From NCBI GenBank assembly GCA_019722365.1, contig JADFUC010001267.1, positions 1-64,000 on the forward strand: a stretch of DNA of 64,000 nt, read 5' to 3'. A program made the translations under genes and the position numbers. Origin of the DNA: Lithospermum erythrorhizon. Lineage: Eukaryota > Streptophyta > Magnoliopsida > Boraginales > Boraginaceae. Positions 38,160 through 49,559 of the stretch are shown one piece after another. The notes below the pieces were generated by a model. The model was not told where the DNA came from and did no database searches. It saw nothing but the letters and a program-made list of their open reading frames with translations. The stretch's first letter is position 1. Each line of letters begins with the position of its first letter.

Positions 38160-39590
38160 ACTGACAAGAAGTAGATCATTACAAAATTCCCGGGATTGTA
38201 ATCCATTGTTGTACTATACAATCCTAAAAGGGGGGTCAATTAGGAAAAGATATAAAGTTGAAACCTTTTTTCAATTTTTTTAAGCTTCAGAATAGTTTAT
38301 AATGCAGATTACTTATACTACGAGTTCAATAGATTATTCCAATTCAACTTCAACCTTACTCAATTCAACCAATTAACAATTTACATAAACACTTAACAAT
38401 TCAACAATTACTAATACAAGTAATAATTAATATCCAATATAAGCTCTATGAAAATCTCACAACAAATCAATGTATTGTAGAGAGTTGACTTTTGAGGTTT
38501 AGAATTGATCAGGAACATAAATGCTTACCTCCACGTGATTGCTCGGTCGCTTTCGCCTATCAAGGAAAATAAATTCCCCACCGCCGCTTCTCCGCAGGAG
38601 TCTCGGGCTGCCTCTGCCCCCAAAGGGCCGATCATCCTCTCGACCGCCATTTAATGATCATCCCTTTCCCAAGATACCATGGGTAAATGCTTAAATTTAT
38701 CAAAAATATAAAATGAACAACCTCCTCCAAACCAATTTCACATGCGAAGTCATTTCCCTCAATTTCGCCCTCCAATTTGCCCCCAAACAACTCACAAAAA
38801 AATCTATAGCATACTCACTACATCATACAAATTCGAATTTTAGGAGCAAAAATTGAATATCAAAAAGAGAAGAACATCAAAATCAAGAGAGTTAATGCCA
38901 GATTAATGCAAAAAGGTTATCGGAAAAGTGTTTTGAAATGGCTTTTAAAGATGACAAAATTGGCTAGGGACGTAACGGAAATTAACATCGACTTGGGACA
39001 TGATTTGTATCCGACATAAAGTCCCGGGATATCGCGCTTCAACGGATAGATTCAAAAGCCATCGCCTAATAATTAACTTACGGTTAATCTCGACATTTAA
39101 TTGATCTTAAAACAGACATTATCGCCATGTGATCGGCGCACAACGCCCGATACAGTTAATCAAGCTTTCTCTCTGAAACTCATTCCATGGACTATCAGAT
39201 GTAGCCTCTATGAGCCTGAGAAAAATAAACGGATGTAGAGTTCAAAAGAAATATACTTTTCTAGTTCGATCCCCTAAATTTGACTTCATTCCAATCAAGA
39301 ATAAGTTTAAACTAAAAGATTCGCTTTTAAAACAATTAAACCCGATTTAAAACAACTCGTCTCTAATACTCTAAGCACCCAATGTGAGTAGATTTTAAAG
39401 ATTTTAGAATACAAACAACATGTTAAGTGCTCGACATTTGACTCGATCAATCTGCGCTTCTTAATGTACAACTAATGGCGCAGAATGGTAAGTCACTTCA
39501 AAAAATTGTTATCTCTAAATGTAATTTGTTAAAAAAATAGTTATCTTTTAAATGTAATTTGTTATTATCAAAATAAGGATTAATGACTCT
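38160..39590. other. insertion in the left arm of the inverted duplication
   Basis: This 1.4 kb has no counterpart at the matching place of the right arm (near 46480-46550). It contains a copy of the dispersed 300-bp repeat (38700-38895) and a GC-rich block at 38540-38680. It is therefore either an insertion into the left arm or a deletion from the right; the first seems likelier because it contains a repeat found elsewhere. Confidence 0.5.
38700..38895. repeat. dispersed 300-bp repeat family, copy 3
   Basis: Contains CCTCCAAACCAATTTCACAT, AATTTGCCCCCAAACAACTC, AAAAAAATCTATAGCATAC and GAATTTTAGGAGCAAAAATTG, in the same order as copies 1 and 2. A start block, TTGAGGTTTAGAATTGATC, is at 38490, separated from the rest by the GC-rich insert. 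Confidence 0.65.
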
Positions 39591-40725
39591 CAAGTCAACA
39601 TCCATCAAACATGATTTGTTAGATAAACATTGTATAAGTTTAGTTTTGATTCCAATTTGATCTTTAAAATACTATGTTGTTTAGAAATACACTCATTTGG
39701 TTGCGTGTAGAAATATTATGTTATTTAGAAATATAATGATTTATTTATTATGTTTTGGAGTTACAGGATACCATGAGATTGAACACTGATGGTATTTTAG
39801 AATAAGTTTAGGATACCATCAAATAACTATTGATGGGATTTCAGAATTCATCATAACATGAAGATTTGAACATATGGTATTTCATATCAAGTTTAGGATA
39901 TCATTGAATAACTAATTATGAAATTTCAGTATCGATACCAATACTGTTTTCTGTTCAACATATAACGAGGTCAGAATAAACATCGATGACATCGTTGGAC
40001 CATCTTTTAGTCTTGGATTAATATAAGAAGAACTAGATGAAGAAGCTGAAGCCAGAGTACAAGAAAATAAGGAGAATGAGAAAGCTAAAAGAACTGATGT
40101 TGGCCGAATGAGAATGAAATGAAAATGTGGGATGGTTTACAGAATGATAGTCAAAGAAAAAGAGGATACGAGAAGTTGGAGAGTGAGGGAGGCAATTGCG
40201 AATTTCGAAATCATCAGAAATTAATACTGATTTTTTTAACTAGGTAGTGGACAACTTTGAGAGGGAAATGGAACCACAGATTAGATTGAGCAACATCACA
40301 GTACTCAAGCTTATCGAAGAGGATGTGTACCGAATATATCAGTTACCATGATGTCATAGAAGAATATACCTCACAAAATATAGCGACGATGCAATCCACA
40401 AACTTATGGCAGAATTAGACCTCCCGGAATAAAGAAAACTGTCTATTTCAATGTGTTGAAAAGAAACTCAGATCATTGAAAAATTCAACATCATGGACAA
40501 AAGTTACAATCCTATGCATTCTATATTATTTGTTGAATCCAATAAATAATATACAATATAAATTTGAGATATGCTTGCATATTGTAAAATATAAAATCTA
40601 TAAACCAATACAATTAGTGTGGACATGTTCTAGATAATCTGAGAGAAGGAATTAGAGACAATAACAAGTTGAATAATCTCAGAGATATGCACTTTATACT
40701 GGTAAGATAATATCTCTGCCACGTT

Positions 40726-40795
40726 ATAATTTGCTAGTAACATTGTATACTAACACGTTATAATTTGCTAGTAACATTGTATACTAACAAGAGTA
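40726..40795. repeat. 33-bp direct tandem duplication
   Basis: The string CACGTTATAATTTGCTAGTAA followed by CATTGTATACTAA occurs twice back to back with no mismatch visible, implying a recent event within the left arm. Confidence 0.85.
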
Positions 40796-41644
40796 TAACT
40801 TCAGTTTATGTAGATTAATTATATGGAGATGATGGGGAAAATGTCATATGTTGACAAACAACTACACAAGTCCATCTCTACGAGATTGGGATGAGATTAA
40901 GGTCACAAAAGGACTAGAACAAGTAGAAGAAATCTTTGGATTTTCAAAAGATGTATTTGTTGGAATTACCAAGGAACGAAGAAGCGATGATGGATGAGTT
41001 CTCGACTTTTGACCCCGAAACATGCCCTACGGATAAGGTGAAAAGTTCCCACCCGTTTCAAAAATATAACTTATATAAATTGTGTTCCTTATAATATCAA
41101 TTGCATTTTTTAGATATGACACAGCTTTTTATTTTGTAATACCATATCATCATCTAATGGTAATTTCTATTTGCTGATAACACGTTTTATCGGCATGATG
41201 GTATTTAGATTTTAACATAAAATATCCCGGTGCAACATGTAAATGGTATTTCATTTTCTTATCTAACATAATTGCATTAGCTTATTGATGGTATTGTGTT
41301 ACCTGACAGGTGCCAAAGCATCTTTTTTATAATTTGAACCACATTTTATGAATATGACACACTTTTTTATTCAGCAATACCACTATACATCATGTCCATT
41401 TTCCTATATGCAATAGCACATTTTATTAATCAATGATATTTCATTTTCACGAAGATAAATCAAGTGCACGGAACTTATCGTCGATTGGGATCACGTGCAT
41501 CTGAGTTTAAGGTAATGACGAATTGAATGCATTAAGATACTTTCATATTTGAATGGTTGTTTATCGGTGAATGCATTCTTTACCAATGTATATGATCATT
41601 CCTTCTAGAAGTTGTATATAAACAAAAACCAAGTATGATGGGAA

Positions 41645-41861
41645 GTTGATTCTTATCAAAACAAGTAAAGAGCATTCGCTGCCATACAAACTCAAATTTT
41701 GACTCGGAATCGACATATCTAATTAAATGATTCATAAAGTAAAAAAAGTAGAAGTTGTTGAAGAAGAACCGATCTTCCCTCGCATTTTGATCTATGTGCA
41801 GAAACGGAGAGCATGGAATACACCGAGGGAAAGCAATATCAGAATAAGCAGAGCAATTCAA
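41645..41861 (-). pseudogene. MULE (FAR1-like) transposase fragment, left arm
   Basis: The minus strand reads MNHLIRYVDSESKFEFVW followed by QRMLFTCFDKNQLP, preceded by FPRCIPCSPFLHIDQNA. In MULE/FAR1 transposases the block FPxxxHxxCxWHI is followed by an alpha-helical insertion ending in a (S)xxEFExxWxxLxxKY motif; the HID, and the EFEFVWQRM piece, fit this. The same peptide is encoded in the right arm on the plus strand. Frame changes and the lack of flanking catalytic blocks make it non-functional. Confidence 0.55.
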
Positions 41862-42149
41862 GACTCGTCTGTCGTGATGGTGCTTTTGGCAATTTTGAAT
41901 TCATGCATTTCAAGGTAAAAGACTCATTTTAAAGTTAGGCGGTCGTCATACATTAGTACAACACCAAAAAAGATTGTGCACTTGTGGTGGTTGAATCCCA
42001 CAAAAATGCATGCATCAATGCATAAAGTTAGGTTATTCACAATGCTGAAAATACTATAATATTAAAACGGGTGGGATTCCATAAGATAAAAGTAATTCCA
42101 TTAAAGAAAGGACTTTGGAATTACAAAATACATAATGGTTCGTGAGTAT

Positions 42150-43530
42150 CTAATTTATTAGTGTACCTAGTATCAAAACTAGAAAATCATAGCATTGGAA
42201 TGATCGGATATATATGACATCGGCCCGAAAATAGTCGTCTTGGTGCAGCCGAGCTGATGTCATAGAAAAGCCGGGCCGCCTTGACTTGATCTGACCATTT
42301 TATACATAACCCTGACATCTCCATTAAACTTCACTAAACTAACGTAATTCCCGCAATCCTCGAGTAAAACCCGTATACTCGAGCCCAATACCTCATATCT
42401 TGACATTAGGTGAACTTTATTCAGATCAACTAGTTCATGTTGTGATCGTCCATCCACTCATAAATAACATGATCATGCTTTACGATCCTTCCATAACCAA
42501 AATTGCCTTTCTACAACTAGTCCTTGTATCAGCTCTCTTATGACTATAGCCAACTGAGGACTATTAACCACATATTTCTCCCTTGCAGTAGCACATTACA
42601 TTCCATATAGATGTAATAAATGTAGTCAACATCGGACCCCCCTCTAATTTTTTTATATATATTACCAGTATATCTTATACTAAAACCACGACACCTCGCA
42701 TAATTTGAATAAAATTGAAAAGCTTACGTGATTGTCACAAACCAAAAGATAGCAGAAAGCGACATCGATTTTATAATTGTATATCTCCAACACGCGTCTT
42801 CTATGTTGAGTTAATATCCTTAAGCTCGTTATTTTATTATTGTAGGTTTTCCTTACAAATCTGATGTTACATCTTGGAGATCTTTGGTTTTTTAGGACAA
42901 GCGATAACTTTTGGGCCTATTCAAATTATCTTGAATCCATTCAACTTTGATATAATATATGCAGGTAATAAAAAAATATCATAAGGGTCGATGTTATTCC
43001 CATTCATTATCTATCTGACTAATAACAACTGGGGAAATGTGAGGTAATGTAAGGAGTCATGGGTTGGTCGTGGTATCATGGAGGCTAATAAGACTGGTTG
43101 TAAGAAAAAATGCGTCTTATGAAGACCAGGTGAAACGTGGTGCATGTTGATTTATGGTGAACCGAGATGATCACGACCGTGCTTTCATTGATGCGAGGAT
43201 AAAGAGATAAATCAAATGTCAATACAGAGGTATTAAGCCTGAGCATAAGGCTATGATTGATGTCTATGTGAAAAATAGAAGATCGGTGAGGTCCACATTC
43301 AATAATTTACGTGACACTTATGGTAATGATGTTAGTTCGGTGAAGTGCGTGAGTTTTACTGGAGATGCCGTGGTTGTGCATGAAGTAGTTTGAAGATCAA
43401 GTTGTTATTAATCTAATTTTTCTATGACATTGAGCTTGGCAGAAAAAACTGACTTATCGAACTATTTTTTGAGCTGATGTTATGTTATCCGGTATATTCA
43501 GTGAGCGATTTTCTTAATTTTGATCACATT
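42150..43530. other. spacer between the arms of the inverted duplication
   Basis: Not visibly self-complementary. At 42260-42457 the minus strand has an uninterrupted coding-like frame including LNKVHLMSRYEVLGSSIRVL and LVKFNGDVRVMYKMV, which I do not recognise. At 43140-43390 the plus strand has a second piece (CQYRGIKPEHKAMIDVYVKN, then RSVRSTFNNLRDTYG) that would suit the region before a FAR1-like transposase core. Each piece points in the direction of its adjacent transposase fragment. Confidence 0.4.
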
Positions 43531-43825
43531 ATGATAAATGACACCCACAGTCCATTAGATATTTTGCAATCCCAATGCTCTTTATTGAATGGTATTACTT
43601 TTATGTGATGAAATTTCACCTATTTTAATATTATGGTATTTTCAACATTGTGAATACTTTGACTTAAAATACGTTGATGCATGAATTTTTAATGGTTGAC
43701 CTTCCCTGAAGTGCATAATCATTTGATGATGCGCCGTGTATTAATAGAGGCTGCCCAATCCTTTAAATGAGTCTAAAAAATTTCTGAAATGCATGAATTC
43801 AAATTTTCCAAAGACCATCATGACG

Positions 43826-44120
43826 GATTAAGCTCCCGCAATTGCGCTTGCTATTCGGGATATGTTTCCTCGTGTATTCCATGCTCTCTTTTCTTGGCAC
43901 ATTGATCAAAGTATGAGGAAGTGATTGAATTATTTAGCCAACTCTACTTTTCTTAACCTTCTGAATCATTTAATTAGATATGTTGATTTCGAGTGAGAAT
44001 TTGAGTTTGTCTGGCAACGAATGCTTTTTACTTGTTTTGATGGGAAGCCAACTTCATACCTGGCTTTCGTTCATATACAACTTCCGGAAGCAATGGTCTT
44101 CTGCATGTGTATGCATTCAC
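43826..44120 (+). pseudogene. MULE (FAR1-like) transposase fragment, right arm
   Basis: The plus strand reads APAIALAIRDMFPRVFHALF then SWHIDQSMRK, a stop, then YLANSTFLNLLNHLIRYVDF, a stop, and EFEFVWQRMLFTCFDGKPTS. The FPxVxHxxxxWHI block followed by an EFExxW block is typical of Mutator/FAR1-type transposases. It is the reverse-oriented partner of the fragment at 41645-41861. The two in-frame stops rule out function. Confidence 0.6.
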
Positions 44121-44621
44121 GCGGTAAACAACCACTTAGCGTCCTGGCATTCATCGTCGTTACACTGCGCTTTCTGCATCTGGCTGCATAAAGTTCCAGT
44201 GATGATGGATAATCACAAAACCATTGCATAATAAAATGTGCTATTGTGTATAGGAAAATGGATTTCATTAGACGATGCATAGTAGTATTACAGAATAAAA
44301 ATATGTGTCATCTACCTTATATATAATATGAGAATGGGTTAATTAGAAGTTAGAGAGTGAAGCCCCATGTTCTCATTGAGTAGTTAACACATACACATGT
44401 CACTTTGTGGGAAATTATAGCATTTGGTAGTTACATATTGTTTGTCAAATATGTTCAAACTATCTACTTTGTATTTATGGAGTTTTTAAATTTGGCCCGT
44501 GATTTCTTATGTGATGTGGGGATAGATTATACTCTAATGAGCAAATATATCACATTATAATTATTTCACTTATTAATATATCAAATTATTCTCTTTTCAT
44601 TTTTCTTCTCTTATATATTAT

Positions 44622-44888
44622 ACTCCCTCCATCACATATTATTTGTCCACTTTACTTTTGCATAAAATTTTAGGAGGAGTTTAAATTAGGTATTCACGTT
44701 ACTCGAATCATGATCCCCGATTTATGATCAGGACACAAAATGGAAATCCTCAAAAATTGGTTAATTCAAATTTGTAGAGATAAAATGGAGTAATGCAAAA
44801 AATGGAGTAATGCGAAAAATGAGTTTGAATTCTTCTAAAACTTTGTGCAAAAGTAAGAGAGTGGACTCTTTAATACGAGATGAAGAAT
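44622..44888. mobile_element. Stowaway-like MITE in the right arm
   Basis: Left end TACTCCCTCCATCACATATT then ATTTGTCCACTTTACTTTTGC; right end GCAAAAGTAAGAGAGTGGAC then TCTTTAATACGAGATGAAG. Reversed, the right end is CTTCATCTCGTATTAAAGAG then TCCACTCTCTTACTTTTGC, giving inverted repeats of about 38 bp. Size about 265 bp with no coding frame. It is absent from the left arm, so it inserted after the duplication formed. Confidence 0.7.
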
Positions 44889-46719
44889 ATTATTTAATAA
44901 AATTGATTGTGCAATTCGCCTGGTCGGATTGTGTCATTGATAACTAATATTCATAAAAGCAATTCAAATTATAAAAAAGATACTTTGACACCTGTCAGGG
45001 AACACAATACCATCAATAAGCTAATGTAACTATGTTAGATAAGAAAATGAAATACCATTTAGATGTGGCACTGTGATATTTCAGATAAGGAAATGAAATA
45101 CCATTGTCTAATAAAATGTGGTATTATAGAGAGGAAAATGGATTCCATTAGGTGATGCATATTCATAAAATGTGATTCATATTCATAAAGAGGTGTGTCA
45201 TATTCATAAAATGTGATTTAAATTATAAAGAACACAATTTATATAGGGATATATTTTAAAATGGAGTGAAACTTTACCTTATCCGTGACATGTTTTGGAG
45301 TCAAAGTCAAGAAACAGTTTCTTTCCAACACATTGAAATAGACAGTTTTATTTACTCCGGGAGGTCACAATATGTCATAAGTTGCGGATTGCATCTTCGC
45401 AACATTTTGTGAGGTATATTCTCATATGATCTCGTGGTAAATGATATACCCAGTGCACATCCTCTTCGATAAGCTTGAGTACTTTGGTGTTGCTCAATCT
45501 AATTTGTGGTACTATCTCCCTCTCAAAGTTCTCCACCACCCATGTAAAAAAATCAGTATTGATTTTTTGACCATTCGTGTCTACTTGATACCCCTCGAGA
45601 AGTCACGCTGTGACATCGTGGCCTCCTGCATTTATCCGAGCTACCACCAAGTATCTCGTTTGTTTGGCTATCGTGCGTAAACGCTGATTTTCCATTTCAT
45701 TCTCATTCGGCCAACATCAGTTCTTTTAACGTGCTCATTCTCCTTATTTTCTTGTAATCTGGCTTCAACTTCTTCTTCTAGTTCTTCTTATTTTAATCCT
45801 AGACTAAAAGATGAGTCTAGGCCCTTATCGTCGATATTTTAACGACCTGCGTCATACATTGAATAGAAAACAATGTCAATAACGATACTGAATCTCATAA
45901 TTAGCTATTCGATGGTATCCTAAACTTAATCTGAAATATCATATGTTCAAATCTCATGCTATCATGTAAATCGACTAATAATAATCAAATCATTGTATGC
46001 CTAAACAACATAGTTCCTTAAGATCAAAACTACATTATCATGAAATCAACAAATTTACATCAAACGTATATTTATTCAAATTTTATAATAAATATGAAAT
46101 GCCATAGGTATTCGGTTCATGTCATGTTATGATGAATTCTGAAATTCCATTAGTAGTTATTTGATGGTATCCTAATCTTATCTAAAATACACGTAGGAGT
46201 TGACCCGTAGTATCATGTAACTCAAAATATAATTAATAAATGTTGTATTTCCTAAACAACATAATATTCCAAACATAACCAAATGAGTATATTTTTAAGC
46301 AACATAGTATTCTAAAGATCAAATTGGAATCAAAACTAAATTTATACAATGTTTATCTAACAAATCATGTTTGATAGATTCAAATTCAAATTAGGAATTT
46401 GTAATAGTCTCCTGCGCTTAATCGGGGAATTTATACAATGTTTATCTAACAAATCATGTGTGTTTGATAGATTAGAAATAAAGTAGAGAAATTTTATGTG
46501 TTACTAAATACAGTTGAAATCTTAAATACCTTTGTTTTACATCTAATGGAATCCTAGTATTCTAGATATCAAAACTACATTATTATGAAATCAATACATT
46601 GACTTCAAAAACTATATATAATCAATGTTTATGCATCATTATCGTGTTTGTAATAATAAAAACCCTCTGCCTGTTGTAAACAATTTACTTCCTCATATTC
46701 AAGAAATTCAAACTACAAC

Positions 46720-47760
46720 CTGTAGGGGACTAATAGAAAATACGGAACTATAACTAAAACTTTACACAGAACAACAACAATGTAAGCCATTACGATTACA
46801 GCAAATACTAGAACAACATAAAAGCGAGGCCGGATGGTCCGCGTCGGGGTAGCATTCCTTAAAAAGCAGTCGATCTCTTCCCTTTGGTGCTTCGGAACAA
46901 CAAAGGTGATTGTTTCGGGGATAAAATGACTTACGGCCCGGCCGCAGAAAAACCTTAGTAGACGATTCGACGAACCGCGAACGAACTTGTAGTATCACGA
47001 CGAAAGCAAAAACTCTGCAGTTGTTTTGTGTTTAAAAGTGGCCATGATAACCCATTCTATGGAGATGGATGATTAAGTAGGCAAACCAAAATATTTTACT
47101 GCGTTAAAGATTGCCTTCAAGCACACCCTTAATCGTATAAAATATTTGTAACTTGATCGAATGCACTTAACATAATTGATTTATGCGGTTTGTAGCGACT
47201 CTTTTGAATTTTCAAATGCAAACCCGAGCTTGACCGGGAGCAAGGTGGAGCACCGACCCCTCCTTTTGAAACTACATTCGTGTCCGCGAGAATTGGCGCA
47301 CACGCGCCCGGATCCCGCGATTTTGAGTTGATTTTACAGATTTACACTGCGGGGAGGCGCAAGGAGTTTGGCATGAAGTAGGAATCAATCAATTTACTAA
47401 GTCACAAGGACCTCTGCCCCAGTAAGTGAGGTTCTCAGCATCTACTCATGTGGGACTTTGACAAAATTCAAACTTCATCATTTCCATCCCAAGGTTTGAC
47501 TCGCGTTGTATGATAGGTTGCAAATTTGAATTCATACTCACATTATCCAACACAACCAACATGCCAAAATAAATAATTCTAAAGCAAAACGGGTTGAACA
47601 TATTATTATCAAAGCAACACTAAAGCACTTTGGTAAGGCAAACCAAAGGAACAAATTTATTCACATACTGACATAAAATAGAACACTTTAATTGAAAATT
47701 GTTAATTTTAAACTAATTAGTTACATAATTGTTCAAAAAAAAAAAAATGTATGCACTACT
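46720..47760. other. intergenic sequence without a supported gene
   Basis: Between the inverted duplication and the gag-only element. A GC-richer patch at 46810-47000 is open on the minus strand but shows no recognisable domain. A second GC-rich patch (47220-47360) is likewise unassigned. Confidence 0.4.
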
Positions 47761-49432
47761 TGTAGAAAGTCAATTTTTTTTTAATTAAATTAAATTTGCC
47801 AGATTAATTAAAATAATTAAATAAGACCAATCACACAATTACATATGTTTATTAGGATTTAAGTAGAACTTTCGATCAAAATGCGTCTTGGCGTGTAAAT
47901 TAAGGGTTCGATATTATTTTTATACGAAGTAATTAAAGTGGTAGAGGTAGGTTTTATCATTAATTAAAACCTAATTATACATCTCGTATGATGATATTGG
48001 AACTAAAATATTTTCCTAAATTCTGGGATTAAAATAATTAATTGAGAGAAAATGGAATAAGCAGGTTTTTACGGACAAAAGCAGGCTCAAAATCGCGACG
48101 ATAAAAAAAAGTAGGGTAACTTACCCTTCAAGTAAAAAGTTGGTGGCACAAATCAAAGTGAAGAATTTGTGCACTGTGTTCTACTCGAAACTCGGTGGAA
48201 ATTAAAATATTATTTTAGTAATATCTGATAGTCCGGATCTTACCTCAAAATTCAACGATTAGAATTGTAATGCACCTAAAAATGGATCAACCAATCAGAA
48301 GAGAGCCCGAAAGCCTATAAATACCCCCCGTTACTTAGTGAAAATTCATCAGAAATACAACAAAAAGACAACGAAAAACTCTAGCGTAAGAATAACTTTC
48401 GAGAAAGTATTTCTTCATAGATAACCTACAAGATTGTTACTTTATGAGGAGAAAATCATCGAAAATATTGTAATCCTTCAACCTATAAACTTTGAGCAGT
48501 GCCTAAATTGAAGAAGCGAGTGAAAGAACACAAAATCTTCAACTTGAGCAAAATAGCGCCTAGAATTAGGGGCAAAGTTGAATTACTTGCCTGAAGCTTC
48601 GATAATTGCGAGGATCAAAACCCAGCCTTATAATTTGAAGTCATTCAGATTTCATAAATCAAATAAACTAAAGGATTAAGCTATAAATGCCCCTGTAGTA
48701 AATCATAGGCGGCGTATAAAAAGGCTGCATGGCCACTTGTTGTCTGTCGAGATGGAGTAATTGCTAAGGCATCCTCTTGCATTTACAAAGCATTATCCAC
48801 ACAAATAACTTTTGAATATCGAGAATAAGCTACTAAGCACCTTAATTCAGTCTAGTTATGCGAGGAATCAAACTCTTGAGGCCCTCTTTGCTAGACACAT
48901 AGACAAATGAAGTCTAAGTCCAGCGACTCGAATGCTTTTAGACCAAGATCGAGTTAGAACGACGTACGGGTATATGCGCTAAGGATTCCCCGGCTTAAGA
49001 CCATATCTAAGTCCAGCGACCAGAGTCTAGGAGCACAAGAGTCTTCTATCCGGTCTAGAGATCACATTGATCCGGACTCCTATCGATCTCGCTCCCAAGG
49101 TGAGGCCGCAATCCAAATGCGACTTAGGATCGTACAGTAATTACAGGCACAAATTCAAGTCGACTTAGGATCATACAATGGTCAAGCATAAATCGACCTC
49201 ATAGTAGGCGTCAAATCGAACCTCAAGTTCAAATTAAGTCCATGACTATATCAATTCAAAGATCCAACATCTCAAACAATCGGTGATCCGTTTAGAGGAA
49301 GCGATAGAGTGATAGTCGGATCTTAATCGTTTGATAAATTTTCTTTGTACCTAGATTTACATTTCCTGAGGGGTTTTTGTGTATTTGTGCACATATTTAT
49401 AAATAATAAAATCTTTCTAGCCGATTTACAAA
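47760..49432 (+). repeat. 5' LTR of the gag-only element
   Basis: Aligns with 51605-53165 through long shared blocks: CATTAATTAAAACCTAATT, TCAAGTAAAAAGTTG, ATTAAAATATTATTTTAGTA, GGATCATACAA, and ATATTTATAAATAATAAAAT at the end. It holds a TATA box at 48316. The copies differ by many substitutions and indels, so the insertion is old or the consensus is noisy. Confidence 0.75.
48316..48323 (+). promoter_or_regulatory. TATA box of the gag-only element LTR
   Basis: CCTATAAATACCCCCC in the 5' LTR, with a pyrimidine-rich continuation. The corresponding place in the 3' LTR (about 52100) is missing through a deletion of about 95 bp between CAAAATTCA and AGAAATACAAC-type blocks, so only the 5' LTR retains this promoter. 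Confidence 0.5.
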
Positions 49433-49559
49433 ACTTATGCGCCGGTGGGACTATCTCTACTCTTCGTCATTGCTGACTCAAAGATGCTTCCAAGTGGTCT
49501 ATCTAGACTCTTCTCCATGTTCCAAGGAATACTCTGAGGCCTAAAGCCACGTGAGGTGG

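Larger units (their letters stand above)
37965..42140 (+). repeat. left arm of the MULE inverted duplication
   Basis: Reverse complement of 43540-46720 with two interruptions. Read inward on the plus strand, 39990-40120 gives an E/K-rich coding-like piece (DEEAEARVQENKENEKAK) and 40290-40440 gives LIEEDVYRIYQLP, matched by the right arm on the minus strand. Confidence 0.75.
37965..46720. mobile_element. MULE-derived near-palindrome (inverted duplication)
   Basis: Two arms are reverse complements of each other over roughly 2.5-3 kb. The outer ends match (37965-38160 with 46560-46720: TGGTTGTGGTTTGAATTTCTT / TTGTAGTTTGAATTTCTT reversed, TTGTTTACA, CACCATAATGATGCATAAAC / CACGATAATGATGCATAAAC). 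The middle matches (39590-41350 with 44960-46400: CATCAAACATGATTTGTTAG, CCTGACAGGTGCCAAAG). The inner parts match (41350-42140 with 43540-44320), including a transposase fragment in each arm that points outward. The left arm is interrupted at about 38160-39590 and the right arm at about 44320-44960. The central spacer is 42150-43530. Family assignment to Mutator/FAR1-like elements comes from the transposase fragments. Confidence 0.75.
43540..46720 (-). repeat. right arm of the MULE inverted duplication
   Basis: Reverse complement of the left arm. Interrupted near 44320-44960 by sequence that includes a Stowaway-like MITE, and carries an internal direct duplication near 46340-46460 (AATGTTTATCTAACAAATCA repeated about 90 bp apart). 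Confidence 0.75.

Noticed and set aside
43980..44280. Independent host gene reading through the right arm
   Set aside because: The frame overlaps the MULE transposase fragment in another phase and ends within the inverted repeat; the transposase reading is better supported by its reverse-oriented twin at 41645-41861.
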